Positions 1 through 8,691 are shown, counted from the stretch's first letter. The stretch is DNA of 64,000 nt from Streptomyces spororaveus (GCF_016755875.1 NZ_BNED01000005.1:744001-808000); one strand, 5' to 3'. The notes: a model not told the origin generated them from the sequence alone. Numbers and translations: made by a program.

Positions 1-27
1 AGCCCCAGAACGCGTGGGGAGGCAGCG

Positions 28-381
28 ATGACCGCGCTCGCGCAGGACGAACGAGTCGACAGTCCGGAAGCGGCCGGCATGGAGGTGGGGGTGGCCGCGG
101 GCCCGCGGCCCGGGACGGTCCAGGTCGTGGTGACCGGCGAGATCGACTTCGACAACGCCACGGTTCTCCGCGAGGTTCTCCTGGCCGCCCTCGTCTCTCA
201 CCGCACCACCCTCCTCATCGACTTGGGACGGGTGACCTTCTGCGACTGCGCCGGCCTCAACACCCTCCTTACCGTCCGCCACGCGGCCCTGCAGGCCGGG
301 CGCGGCTTGCACATCACGGCGGCGGGCCGCCGCGTCGAGCGGCTCCTGACCCTCACCGACACCCGCACCCTCCTCATGTGA
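28..381 (+). CDS. STAS-domain anti-sigma factor antagonist with altered phosphosite
   Basis: A 117-residue single STAS domain, the size of SpoIIAA/RsbV-type antagonists, which release a sigma factor by binding its anti-sigma kinase in the cytoplasm. The ATG is preceded by GGAGG at 8 bases. The TGEIDFDNATVL segment (about residues 37-47) and the beta-strand/loop LIDLGRVTFCDCAGLNTLL (63-81) are typical. The odd point is the phosphosite: the usual D-S-S-G is D73-C74-A75-G76, so neither serine is present and classical kinase control seems unavailable. No kinase or sigma gene lies beside it in the window. The family call is firm; the partner is unknown. Confidence 0.88.
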   Translation: MTALAQDERVDSPEAAGMEVGVAAGPRPGTVQVVVTGEIDFDNATVLREVLLAALVSHRTTLLIDLGRVTFCDCAGLNTLLTVRHAALQAGRGLHITAAGRRVERLLTLTDTRTLLM

Positions 382-800
382 CCACGTGCGCTCGAAAGCG
401 CGTGACCCCATGACCGCGGCCGACCGCCTCGCGGCGCCCGGGACCCGGCACCCGGGACCCGCCCAGTCCCAGGAGCGCTTGCGTCAGGGCGGCAGTCGAT
501 TCAGGGACGGCGTCGATGAGGACGGCCGCTTCCTGGTCGGGGCTGCAGACCGTCACGTCCTCCAGGACGTTGCCCCGGGTCGGCCGGACACCCTTGGCGC
601 CGAATTCCAAAGCGCCGCCGCGAAGCCGCATCCGCTGCGAGAAGGCCATCCGGTGCGTAGGCCTTGCGCGTGCGCCACCCTGCGCCGGATCAACGAATCC
701 CTGAGCGATCCGCCTGCCTTGCGATTGTCGGCGAAGGGTGCCCTCTCGGCCCGTCGCGCTCCGCGCCTGGATCCAGTCACGCGAGCCTCGCCACGCCGAA
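382..800. other. Gene-poor stretch upstream of the propeller gene
   Basis: About 420 bases between the STAS gene and the operator pair. Overlapping reading frames exist on both strands. The least implausible is 374-649 on the minus strand (91 codons, with a sensible central part around VTVCSPDQEAAVLIDAVPES), but it overlaps the end of the STAS gene, has no clear ribosome site and matches no family I know. It may be a remnant or chance. Confidence 0.4.
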
Positions 801-871
801 TGTGACGATCTGTCAGAATACGCCCGATTCTGTCAGCCCGGCCGGGAGGATTGCTGTGACTATCTGTCAAA
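801..871 (+). promoter_or_regulatory. Paired dyad repeats, candidate operators
   Basis: TGTGACGATCTGTCAGA at 801-817 and TGTGACTATCTGTCAAA at 855-871 match at 15 of 17 positions and start 54 bp apart. Each contains the inverted repeat TGAC-N5-GTCA. A third half-like TTCTGTCAG lies at 829-837. The second copy ends three bases before the proposed ATG at 874. Two phased copies of a dyad directly before a gene suggest a repressor or activator site. The binding protein is unknown. Confidence 0.5.
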
Positions 872-873
872 CC

Positions 874-2415
874 ATGAGGGGGGTGGGCGTGCAGGAGGCC
901 CTCCCGTCGTCGGCGCCGCCTGGTCGCCGAGTGCGTCGCTCGTCGCGGGGTGGGTTACTGCGGGCGCTGGTGGCAGGTCTCGTCCTACTGGCCGGCCTGG
1001 CCCTGCCCATGGTGGCCCCGCAGCCCTCCCAGGCCGTGCCGCCCGGCACCTATGCCTACGTCGCCAACTTCCTGGATGACACGGTGTCGGTGATCGACAC
1101 GGCGACGAACACGGTGGTGGTCACGGTTCCCGTCGGCGGTGCGCCGTGGGGGGTGGCGGTGTCACCGGACGGCACCCGCGCCTACGTCACCAACCGCACC
1201 GATGGCACGGTGTCCGTGATCAACACCATGACCGACACGGTCGTCGCCACCGTCCCCGTCGGCCTTGAGCCCCTGGGGGTGGCGGTGTCGCCGGACGGCA
1301 CCCGCGCCTACGTCACCAGCTACGGCGCCGACACGGTGTCCGTGATCAGCACGGCGACGAACACGGTCCTCACCACCATCCCCGTCGGCGATACGCCCAT
1401 CGGGGTGACGGTGTCGCCGAACGGCACCCGCGCCTACGTCACTAATTCCGGCGCCGACACGGTGTCCGTGATCAACGCCGCCACCAATACCGTCGTAGCC
1501 ACCATCCCCGTCGGCGACTTCCCGTTCGGGGTGGCGGTGTCACCGGACAGCACCCGCGCCTACGTCACCAATTCCGACGGCGACACGGCGTCTGTGATCA
1601 ACACGGCGACGAGCACGGTCCTCGCCACCATCCCCGTCGGCGATGCACCCCAGGGGGTGGCGGTGTCGCGGGACGGCATCCGCGCCTACGTCATCAACGC
1701 CGGCGGCGACACGGTGTCCGTGATCAACACGGCGACGAACACGGTCCTCGCCACCATCCCCGTCGGCGATGCACCCCGAGAGGTGGCGGTGTCGCCGGAC
1801 GGCACCCGCGCCTACGTCACCAACGCCAACGACGACACCGTGTCCGTGATCAACACCGCCACCAACACCGTCGTGGCCACCATCCCCGTCAACGACCTCC
1901 CGTTCGGGGTGGCGATCGGGGTCGTGCCCCGGCCGGCGCCGACGCTGACGCTGATCAAGCTCACCGCCGGCGGGACGTTCACCCGGGGCGGGCAGGGCGC
2001 CTACAGCCTCACCGTCACCAACACCGGCGACCTGCCCACCGACGGCAGCACCGTCACTCTCACCGACACCCTCCCCACAGGCCTGACCCCGGTCAGCTTC
2101 TCCGGCACCGGATGGACCTGCACCCTCACCCCGCTGTCCTGCACCCGCAGCGACATCCTCGCCCCCGGTGCCGGCTACCCGCCCCTCACCCTCACCGTTC
2201 AGATCGCCCCCAACGCGCCGAAGCAGGTCACCAACACCGCCACCGTCACCGGCGGCGGCGCCATCGGCACCAGCATCGCCACCGCAACCACCACCGTCGA
2301 CAGGAAGCAGCAGCCCAAGCCCCCGCACCACGACCACCCAGGCCCCCACTGGCCGGGGCACGGAAAGCCAGGCCACCACTGGCCCCACCTCGGCCACCGC
2401 CCCGGCCCCCGGTAA
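874..2415 (+). CDS. Secreted YVTN beta-propeller protein with DUF11 domain and His-rich tail
   Basis: 513 residues. The ATG at 874 is chosen because it gives an Arg-rich n-region, a hydrophobic core (LLRALVAGLVLLAGLALP) and an AxA-type site (PSQA) before PPGTYAYVANF. The next 290 residues are seven near-identical 42-residue repeats (YVTN family) with the core DTVSVINTATNTVVATIPVG, together one seven-bladed propeller. Then come a DUF11-type immunoglobulin-like domain (about 350-470) and a tail rich in His, Pro and Gly. There is no LPXTG motif or membrane anchor, so it is probably released or held non-covalently on the wall. The function of the propeller is unknown; adhesion or ligand binding is the usual suggestion. 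The His-rich tail could bind metal (inference). Confidence 0.9.
   Translation: MRGVGVQEALPSSAPPGRRVRRSSRGGLLRALVAGLVLLAGLALPMVAPQPSQAVPPGTYAYVANFLDDTVSVIDTATNTVVVTVPVGGAPWGVAVSPDGTRAYVTNRTDGTVSVINTMTDTVVATVPVGLEPLGVAVSPDGTRAYVTSYGADTVSVISTATNTVLTTIPVGDTPIGVTVSPNGTRAYVTNSGADTVSVINAATNTVVATIPVGDFPFGVAVSPDSTRAYVTNSDGDTASVINTATSTVLATIPVGDAPQGVAVSRDGIRAYVINAGGDTVSVINTATNTVLATIPVGDAPREVAVSPDGTRAYVTNANDDTVSVINTATNTVVATIPVNDLPFGVAIGVVPRPAPTLTLIKLTAGGTFTRGGQGAYSLTVTNTGDLPTDGSTVTLTDTLPTGLTPVSFSGTGWTCTLTPLSCTRSDILAPGAGYPPLTLTVQIAPNAPKQVTNTATVTGGGAIGTSIATATTTVDRKQQPKPPHHDHPGPHWPGHGKPGHHWPHLGHRPGPR
1051..1920 (+). repeat. Seven tandem 126-bp coding repeats (YVTN blades)
   Basis: In-frame repeats of about 126 bp, highly similar at DNA level (ACGGTGTCCGTGATCAACAC recurs). 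The similarity suggests recent expansion or gene conversion between blades. Copy number could vary between strains. Confidence 0.85.
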
Positions 2416-2668
2416 CCGCACACCGGCATTGCGAACGCCCCGGCGCCGGCCGCCCACCCTCGGACCACCGGCGCCGGGGCATCCCGTGACCAAGCAACCC
2501 CACACCACGCCCCGCCACCCAAAGCCTCCGCCGCCCCTTCGCCCCCCCCCGGACGACCGATCAGACCGCGCCACGTGACTCCACTTGTCCGAACGGCCTT
2601 CGGGCTCCGGCGCTGGAGCGTGGAAGTCCTGAGCGACCAGCCCGTCGGGCGCGCCGGTCACCACCGCG

Positions 2669-3121
2669 TCAGGCGCGGCGCGCCCCGGCGTGATCCTGTT
2701 CCACGATCTTGGCCAGGCGGGCCAGCATCCCCCGATGGCGGAGCTGGAGCAGGGCTTCGATCGCGGGGTTGTGCAGGGTTCCGCCCACGCCGCGCAAGGG
2801 GTGCTCGTCGCACACGACCAGGGTCTCCTCGCCCCACGGCCGGAGCTGGAGGAAGATCCTCGCAGTGCCCAGCGACTTGAACGACGCTTCCAGTTCCAGT
2901 TCCCGGCCGGCTTCCGTGTGGCGTACGGTCGTCACCCCTTCTGTCGACCAAGGGCCCAGCCGCACGGTGTAGCGGAGCCGGGACCCGACCTCCGGCCAGG
3001 CCTGATCGAGCGGTGTGGACTCGGACGGACCCACCACCCACTCCCCGTACGAGGCGGGATCGGCGAGCACCGCCCACACCGCCTGCGGGGGCCGATGAAT
3101 CAGCTGGTTGCGGACGGCCAT
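2669..3121 (-). CDS. SRPBCC-family (START-like) protein
   Basis: 150 residues, typical for polyketide-cyclase/dehydrase-like SRPBCC proteins, which form a helix-grip cavity for a hydrophobic ligand. The N-terminal region (IHRPPQAVWAVLADPASYGEW) is the diagnostic part. The ATG at 3121 has AGGAGG nine bases upstream. No second domain is present and the ligand is unknown. The gene is monocistronic, with about 250 bases of open space downstream. Confidence 0.85.
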   Translation of the reverse strand: MAVRNQLIHRPPQAVWAVLADPASYGEWVVGPSESTPLDQAWPEVGSRLRYTVRLGPWSTEGVTTVRHTEAGRELELEASFKSLGTARIFLQLRPWGEETLVVCDEHPLRGVGGTLHNPAIEALLQLRHRGMLARLAKIVEQDHAGARRA

Positions 3122-3347
3122 GAGAGAAGTCCTCCTGCCGGAACGGACACTGTTCCCGGACCGCCGACGGCCGGCGACCCGGGGCACTGGGCGAAGCCCT
3201 TCGTGTGCCGGTAGCGACGCTCGTGCCCTCGTCCTTCGGCCTCGCGTCGGCTCAGCGCGAAACGTCGGCCCGCGACCACGGACGGCTGCTGTGACCGTCT
3301 CGGGGACTGCCGCGGCACACCGTAGGACGGCGCACGCCCAGGCTGCG

Positions 3348-3737
3348 CTACCCGCGGCCGCGCCTGCCGGGCGGGTCCTGGGGGTCCACGCCCGTCGAGG
3401 CGGAAGCGTCCTTCGTTCCGCTGGGACGCTGCGACCGGCCCCGGGGGCCCAGGTCGTGCATGCCCTTCTCCCCTGAGCCCTTGCTCTGGTCCTCCCCGCG
3501 TGCTCCCCTGCTCTTCACCGGCTTGCCGTGGGGGTTTCCGGCCTCTTCCTTGGAAACCGTCCGGCCGGGCCCCTTGTCCGGAGCGTACTCGTCCGGGTGG
3601 AAGGAACGGTGGGCACTCGGGTTCTCCTGCTGACGGGTCTCGTCCACGTCCGGCGACCAGCCGTGCTGCTTGGTCCCCTCGTGGCGACTCGGACCCTTGC
3701 CGTGGGCGGGCTGGGACGGCTTCGGCTGCTTCGTCAT
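3348..3737 (-). CDS. Small hydrophilic, probably disordered protein
   Basis: 129 residues, very rich in Gly, Pro, Lys, Arg, Ser, Glu and His, with no hydrophobic core. The ATG at 3737 is the natural start, although the ribosome site is weak (CAGG/CCAGG). The segment SAHRSFHPDEYAPDKGPGRT and a Lys/Gly-rich second half look like a conserved Streptomyces hypothetical family, from memory. Composition resembles stress-related disordered proteins. No function is assigned. Confidence 0.65.
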   Translation of the reverse strand: MTKQPKPSQPAHGKGPSRHEGTKQHGWSPDVDETRQQENPSAHRSFHPDEYAPDKGPGRTVSKEEAGNPHGKPVKSRGARGEDQSKGSGEKGMHDLGPRGRSQRPSGTKDASASTGVDPQDPPGRRGRG

Positions 3738-4101
3738 TGGCCTGGCCTGCTGTCTGTCTCGGGACGGGCGCACGGGTACGAGCGCCTCTACCGCTGTCTT
3801 GCCATCGTCCCACCGTTCGCGGAAGTGGTCGCGCCGGGCTCCGGAGGGCTCAGCGCGCTCTTGGGAGCGGGGCACGGCCTTCGGATCCGGCAGGGCGACA
3901 GCGGAGCCAGGGGCGCATGTGGTCGGCCTATGGGAGCCGGCTCTTCCGCAGCACCTCGGGCCTACCCCGCCGTTCGGCCGCCAGCCGCTGCCGGGGCCGC
4001 ACCGTCGACGCACGCGCCCTTGTCACCGTAGACCGGCGAAGGGGCCCTCCGCTGGCCTACCATGTCGTCGAGGGCTTCGGGACAGCGCGGCCGGAGGACA
4101 G

Positions 4102-5958
4102 ATGCCGAAACAGGGCCAGGAATCCGGAGCGGACCCGGGCAGCGCACAGCGGCGGGCCGTGAGGCTGGCCGGGCTTTCGGCAGCCTCCGATACCGGGATG
4201 GACCGGTTCGCCCGCCTGGTTTCACGACTGCTCCGCGTGCCGGTGGCCTTCGTTTCGCTGGTCGAGGAGGACCGGCAGATCCTGCCCGGACTGTGCGGTC
4301 TGCCGGAGCCCTGGGCGGGGAGCCGCGCGCTGCCGCTGTCGCACTCGCTCTGCCGGTACGTGGTGGCCTCCGGGCAGCCCCTGGTCGTGCCCGATGCCCG
4401 CGCCGACGACCGGCTCCGTACCAACCCGGCCATCGCGGATCTCGGGCTCATCGCGTATGCGGGGATGCCGCTGACCGATGCCGACGGGCTGGTCCTGGGC
4501 TCCTTGTGCGCCATCGACCACGAGCCGCGGACGTGGGGTGACGGCGAGCTGGCCGACCTGAAGGATCTGGCCGCGGCCTGTTCCGCCGAGCTGTGCCTGC
4601 GCATCCTGTCGGCGCAGAGCCGGTCCGCGCAGAAGGTACTGGAGACCGCGCGGGCCGCCGCCGAGCGGGCGTGGAGCGACGCGGAGCGCCTGGAGCAGGA
4701 GGCACAGGCCGGCATGGACCATGCCGAGCTGCTGCTGAGGGCATCGGAGGAACTCGCCCAGACGTCGGGGCTGGAGGACGTCCGGCGCCGGCTGCGGGAC
4801 CTTTTCGTCGGTGTCGGGAAGCCCTCGTACGTCGGCCTGTTGGTCGCCGACGAAGACGAACTGCACCGGGTTGCCGACCCGGACATCGAGCACTCGGTGG
4901 AACGGGAGGTCCTCACGCTGCCCGTGAGCGCGGCGTTCCCGAGCACCCGGGCCATGCGGGAACGGCGGGCGGTCTTCGTGCCCGACCGTGAGGCGCTCGT
5001 CGCCGGGTACAGCCCCGAGGCGGTCGGCTTCTTCGACCGCATGGGCTTCACCACCGTGCTGTGCCTGCCCCTCTGGGGCAGCCGCGCCCTGCTGGGCGTA
5101 CTCGCCGTCTGCTGGGCCAAGCGGCACGAGGTGGGGGTCACGGAGCGGGCCACGCTCACCGCCGCGTCCGGATACATCGCGCAGGCGGTGGAGCGCGCCC
5201 TGTACCTGGACGAACGCATCTCCGTGGCCCGGCAGCTCCAGGAAGCCATGCTCACCGACCTCCCCGTCGCCGACCACATCGAGATCAGCGCCCTGTACGA
5301 GCCGGCCGCGGTCGGCGACATGATCGGCGGTGACTGGTACGACGCCTACCACCTGCCGCCCGCCTCACCCGGCGGCGAGCCCGGAGCCCTCATGGTGACG
5401 GTGGGCGACATCACCGGCCACGACATGCACGCAGCCACGATCATGGGCCAGATCCGCAGCATGCTGCGGCAGGCCACCCTCGACCACCCGCCGTACAGCC
5501 CGGCCACGGCGCTGACCGCCCTCGATACCGCTTGTTCGATCCTGCCCTTCGAGGCCGGCGGCACGCTGGTCCACGCACGCCTCGACCTCGCCGACGGCGG
5601 TCCCGACTGGACGCTGACCTGGTCCAACGCCGGCCACCCGCCGCCGCTGCTCCTTACCCCCAACGGCCGGGTGACCCTCCTGGAGGAACACGACATCCTC
5701 CTCCACAGGGACCTCGGGCCGTCCCGCCGCACCGAGGCCCAGCGCGGCCTTCCCTCTGGTTCAACGCTGTTGTTCTACACCGACGGGCTCATTGAACGCC
5801 GCGGCCACGACATCGATGCCTCCCTCGCACAACTCGTCGCCCTGCTCGCCCGCCACGGTGACCGTCCGCTGCCCGAACTGCTCCACCGGATCAGCAAAAG
5901 GCTGGTGGCCCCGGCTCCCGGGGACGACGTCGTCGTACTGGCGCTGCGCGTTCCCTGA
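4102..5958 (+). CDS. GAF-GAF-PP2C (SpoIIE-type) serine phosphatase
   Basis: 618 residues. The ATG at 4102 follows GGAGGA. Layout: an N-terminal GAF-like sensor (about 20-160), a charged coiled-coil linker (about 165-215), a second GAF (about 215-370) and a PP2C domain (about 385-615). Metal-binding motifs are intact: GGDWYD, GDITGHDMHAA, NAGHPPP and the terminal GDDVVVLAL. Such enzymes dephosphorylate STAS antagonists in partner-switching pathways. No HATPase kinase domain is fused. Two other live PP2C genes and two STAS genes are in this window, but its own partner cannot be told from position. The flanking genes are unrelated. Confidence 0.93.
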   Translation: MPKQGQESGADPGSAQRRAVRLAGLSAASDTGMDRFARLVSRLLRVPVAFVSLVEEDRQILPGLCGLPEPWAGSRALPLSHSLCRYVVASGQPLVVPDARADDRLRTNPAIADLGLIAYAGMPLTDADGLVLGSLCAIDHEPRTWGDGELADLKDLAAACSAELCLRILSAQSRSAQKVLETARAAAERAWSDAERLEQEAQAGMDHAELLLRASEELAQTSGLEDVRRRLRDLFVGVGKPSYVGLLVADEDELHRVADPDIEHSVEREVLTLPVSAAFPSTRAMRERRAVFVPDREALVAGYSPEAVGFFDRMGFTTVLCLPLWGSRALLGVLAVCWAKRHEVGVTERATLTAASGYIAQAVERALYLDERISVARQLQEAMLTDLPVADHIEISALYEPAAVGDMIGGDWYDAYHLPPASPGGEPGALMVTVGDITGHDMHAATIMGQIRSMLRQATLDHPPYSPATALTALDTACSILPFEAGGTLVHARLDLADGGPDWTLTWSNAGHPPPLLLTPNGRVTLLEEHDILLHRDLGPSRRTEAQRGLPSGSTLLFYTDGLIERRGHDIDASLAQLVALLARHGDRPLPELLHRISKRLVAPAPGDDVVVLALRVP

Positions 5959-5974
5959 CGGCGTGACCGGCCAC

Positions 5975-6095
5975 TTCCTGGATCCGGCGAACGTCCGATG
6001 ACCAGCGGAATGAGGATGGTCCAGAGGATCGGAACTCCCGTCACGAAGCGGATGACGAGGAGAATGACGCCGATGACAGGACCAATGTCTTCCGT
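5975..6095 (-). pseudogene. Remnant of a DUF6131-like small membrane protein
   Basis: The minus strand reads IGPVIGVILLVIRFVTGVPI followed by LWTILIPLVIG, close to the membrane hairpin of DUF6131-like mini-proteins as I remember them. No usable start codon lies just upstream and the frame runs on into the end of the phosphatase gene. It is most likely a decayed copy. The intact membrane-protein gene on the other strand starts 80 bases away. Confidence 0.4.
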
Positions 6096-6176
6096 TTCGG
6101 CGTGACGGTTCACAACCGGGGTAGACGCCAGCCGTGTCCGGCGGCTTGTTCGGGCGCGCATCCAAGGAGCAATCCC

Positions 6177-6626
6177 ATGATTCTCATCCTCGGGCTCATC
6201 ATTCTGATCGCCGCCATCATCGTCGGCCTGGCCGGAGTATTCGGCAATACCGGCGCGGGACACGACCTCGGCGTCGGCGGCGACTTCTCGATTTTCGGCT
6301 ACCACGTCACCGGTTCGACCGGATCCCTCTTTCTGAGCGGAATCATCGTCGGAGCCATCGCCCTCTTGGGTCTGACTCTGGTCATGATGGGCGCCCGGCG
6401 TTCGGCCCGTCGCTCGGCGCAGGCCCGACGCGAACTCGGCACATCACGCCGGGAGGCCGCCGCCGTCGACCGCGAGCGCGACGATCTGATCAAGCAGCGC
6501 GACGACGCCCGCGCCGGGGCCGGTGCTCCGACGGCCGACGTGCCCCGCACCGAGACCGGTGCGCCGGTGACCGACGCACCTCGCGGCCGAGGCCACTGGT
6601 TCGGCCACCGGGCCGCGCACCGCTGA
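6177..6626 (+). CDS. Small two-helix membrane protein with charged tail
   Basis: 149 residues. The ATG follows AAGGAG. Two hydrophobic helices (about 2-22 and 51-73) flank a Gly-rich loop. The cytoplasmic half is Arg/Ala rich with a short coiled coil (AVDRERDDLIKQRDDAR). It looks like a conserved Streptomyces hypothetical. No catalytic residues are visible. It ends at a strong bidirectional hairpin. Confidence 0.75.
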   Translation: MILILGLIILIAAIIVGLAGVFGNTGAGHDLGVGGDFSIFGYHVTGSTGSLFLSGIIVGAIALLGLTLVMMGARRSARRSAQARRELGTSRREAAAVDRERDDLIKQRDDARAGAGAPTADVPRTETGAPVTDAPRGRGHWFGHRAAHR

Positions 6627-6676
6627 CGGCAGCCCTCGTCGTTCCGCAGAACCTTGCCGATGCACCATCAGCCGCA

Positions 6677-6719
6677 GGGAGCGGCGCGCCTTGCCCGAAG
6701 GGGCCGGCGCGCCGCTCCC
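6677..6719. terminator. Bidirectional hairpin between convergent genes
   Basis: GGGAGCGGCGCGCC (6677-6690) and its exact reverse complement (6706-6719) form a 14-bp stem with a 15-base loop. It sits between the plus-strand membrane-protein gene and the minus-strand oxidase operon, as expected for a shared terminator. Confidence 0.8.
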
Positions 6720-6738
6720 CATGGCCGAGAGCCCGCCC

Positions 6739-7767
6739 TCACGGCCCCGGCACGGGCGAACGCAGAGCGCTGCGCCCCTGATCCCAGGCCTCGCGGATGT
6801 GCGTCGCGAGGCGGTCCTCCAGCAGGACGGTCGCCGCGCACCCGAACGCGATGTCCGCCTCCAGGTCCGGCTCGTCGGCCAGCAGACCTCCGATCACCTC
6901 GTGGCGCACGACCTGTTCGTGGACGGCGTCGGCTTCGACGTGCTCCGCGTAGAAGTGTTCGGCCGCAGGTCCCGCTCCGCAGCGCCGCAGGGCCTTGGCC
7001 AGGCGCCTGGACCCGGGCGACGAGGTGACCTCGACGCACGCGAAGTGGCCGACGAGCGCGCCGCGCAGGGCGCGGTGGAGCCCGAAGAGGGACATCAGGT
7101 TCACCGTCGCGAGCAGCGGCGCCGGCGCGCGGTCCAGGTAACGGCCGTAGGCGGGATCCAGCTCCAGGTCGGCCATGAGGTCCGCGAAGAGCCGTGCGTG
7201 GATGCGGTCGGCGCGGCCGGCGCCGAACTCGTCGTACTCGATGGCGACCATGGCGGCCTTGGCCCGTCCGGTGAGCCGCGGGATGACCCAGGCGTGCGGG
7301 TCCGCCTCCTTGAGGTGGTAGAGGGAGCGCAGGGCCGCGTATTCGCGCAACTGCCAGAGCTCGCCCTCGGTTTCCAGGTGGTGGCTGAGACTGCCGGAGA
7401 GGTCCACGGGCTCGACGAGGAGCGGGGCGAAGGCTTCCTCGACCGTTCGGGGCGCGTCGGGCAGCTCGGTGCGCAGGGCGTGCAGCACGCGGGTCTCCAT
7501 CGACTGGCGCAGCCGCAGCAGCTCAGGGTCCCATTCGCGCTCGTCGTCCACGCCGTCGAAGCCGCGGTAGTGCAGCTCGTACAGCAGGTAGAGGGCGAGC
7601 TGAAGGTCCTCGCCCCAGGGGTCCGCCGTGAGCACGGACCCCGTGGCGTACACCGGCGGGCCGCCGGATCGCAGGGCCTGCGTCACGGCGCAGGACAGCT
7701 CGCCCCGTCCTTCGACCGGGCAGGGGCCGGCAGCGGTCGTCGTGGCGCTCGGGCCGGGAGGGGTCAT
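6739..7767 (-). CDS. Iron-containing redox enzyme family protein (heme-oxygenase-like fold)
   Basis: 342 residues. The ATG at 7767 follows AGGACAGGA and overlaps the CDGSH stop as ATGA. Helical segments with E/H metal-ligand-like motifs are visible: LLYELHYRGFDG, EYDEFGAGRADRIHARLF and EHVEADAVHEQ, the pattern of diiron heme-oxygenase-like oxidases. The substrate is unknown. Last gene of a tightly coupled operon with a methyltransferase and a CDGSH protein, a linkage I have seen in other Streptomyces. Confidence 0.85.
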   Translation of the reverse strand: MTPPGPSATTTAAGPCPVEGRGELSCAVTQALRSGGPPVYATGSVLTADPWGEDLQLALYLLYELHYRGFDGVDDEREWDPELLRLRQSMETRVLHALRTELPDAPRTVEEAFAPLLVEPVDLSGSLSHHLETEGELWQLREYAALRSLYHLKEADPHAWVIPRLTGRAKAAMVAIEYDEFGAGRADRIHARLFADLMADLELDPAYGRYLDRAPAPLLATVNLMSLFGLHRALRGALVGHFACVEVTSSPGSRRLAKALRRCGAGPAAEHFYAEHVEADAVHEQVVRHEVIGGLLADEPDLEADIAFGCAATVLLEDRLATHIREAWDQGRSALRSPVPGP

Positions 7768-8021
7768 CGCGGGGTCCTGTCCTCGGGCGGCGGCGGGTCG
7801 GCTCGCTCGCGACGGCGGTGGCTGGTGTCGCACCAGGGGTACGTACGGCTGCGGCGACAGGTGCACACCGCGACCATGAAACGGTCCGAGCGGGCGACCG
7901 TCCCGTCGTCCAGGACGATCTCGACCGGACCCTCCACCAGGACCGGGCCCTGCGGGTCCACCGACACCCGGCGGGCCGGCGTCCGGCCGGGGGCCGGGGA
8001 GCTGTCAGAGGGACCGGGCAC
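7764..8021 (-). CDS. CDGSH iron-sulfur domain protein
   Basis: 85 residues. The motif C-T-C-R-R-S-R-T-Y-P-W-C-D-T-S-H fits the CDGSH pattern (C-x-C-x2-S/T-x3-P-x-C-D-x-S-H) that ligates a 2Fe-2S cluster with three Cys and one His; Gly is replaced by Thr. The GTG start lies inside the end of the methyltransferase gene (17-base overlap) and the stop overlaps the oxidase start, so all three are translationally coupled. Likely an electron carrier or Fe-S donor for the iron oxidase (inference). Confidence 0.88.
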   Translation of the reverse strand: MPGPSDSSPAPGRTPARRVSVDPQGPVLVEGPVEIVLDDGTVARSDRFMVAVCTCRRSRTYPWCDTSHRRRERADPPPPEDRTPR

Positions 8022-8691
8022 GGATGATCACCAGCTCTTCCCGCTCCTCGGCCGCTGCCGCCAGACCCCGCCGCTCCAGCCAGGCCCGTCGCGAACGCAG
8101 TACGGGGCCCCACGGCACCGAGGCACTCGCCGTGACCTCCGCAGCCAGCCCCACCCCGGTCAGCCGGTCGAGGGTCTCCCCGGCCCCGCACATCGCCGAG
8201 TGCACCATGAGCAGGACGCCCCCGGGACGCAGCAGGGCGGGGGCACCGCCGCAGATCCGGTCGATGACCCCGCGCCCGTCGGGGCCGGCGTCCCAGGCCC
8301 GCTCCGGCCCGCGCGACGGCAGCCGGACCCCCGGGGCCGGGACGTAGGGCGGATTCGTGACCACCAGGTCGAAGCGACACCCCGCGGTGCGTGCCGCGAA
8401 GTCGCCGTGCAGGACGCGCAGGGGCAGCCGTCGGCGCAGGGAGTTCAGCCGCGCCGTGACCACGGCGGGCCAGGAGACGTCGACCGCCGTGACCCGGGCT
8501 CCCCTGCCCGCGGCGTGCAGTGCCAGCGCACCGGTGCCCGTGCCGATCTCCAGCGCGTCCGTCCACGGCCCGAGCTCTTCCACGGCAAGCGCCTCCGCGA
8601 GGAGAAGGGTGTCCGCCTGCGGCCGGTAGACGCCCGGCAGCGCCATCAGGGGGACCGGGAGCGGGGGCAAGGACATAGCCGTGGCGGGCAC
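8005..8691 (-). CDS. HemK/PrmC-like class I SAM methyltransferase
   Basis: 228 residues from a GTG at 8691, chosen because GGGAGG lies six bases upstream; the ATG at 8676 has no ribosome site. The SAM-binding motif I is ALEIGTGTGALAL, and NPPY (VVTNPPYVP) is the signature of Gln/Asn-N5 or nucleic-acid amino methyltransferases. First gene of the three-gene operon. Its true target is unknown; a modification of the partner oxidase is possible but unproven. Confidence 0.88.
   Translation of the reverse strand: MPATAMSLPPLPVPLMALPGVYRPQADTLLLAEALAVEELGPWTDALEIGTGTGALALHAAGRGARVTAVDVSWPAVVTARLNSLRRRLPLRVLHGDFAARTAGCRFDLVVTNPPYVPAPGVRLPSRGPERAWDAGPDGRGVIDRICGGAPALLRPGGVLLMVHSAMCGAGETLDRLTGVGLAAEVTASASVPWGPVLRSRRAWLERRGLAAAAEEREELVIIRARSL

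Noticed and set aside
374..649. 91-codon minus-strand ORF
   Set aside because: Overlaps the STAS gene, lacks a ribosome site and shows no family resemblance; not listed as a gene.
1051..1920. Regular repeats that might suggest a CRISPR array
   Set aside because: The 126-bp units are in-frame coding repeats of a beta-propeller with no spacers.
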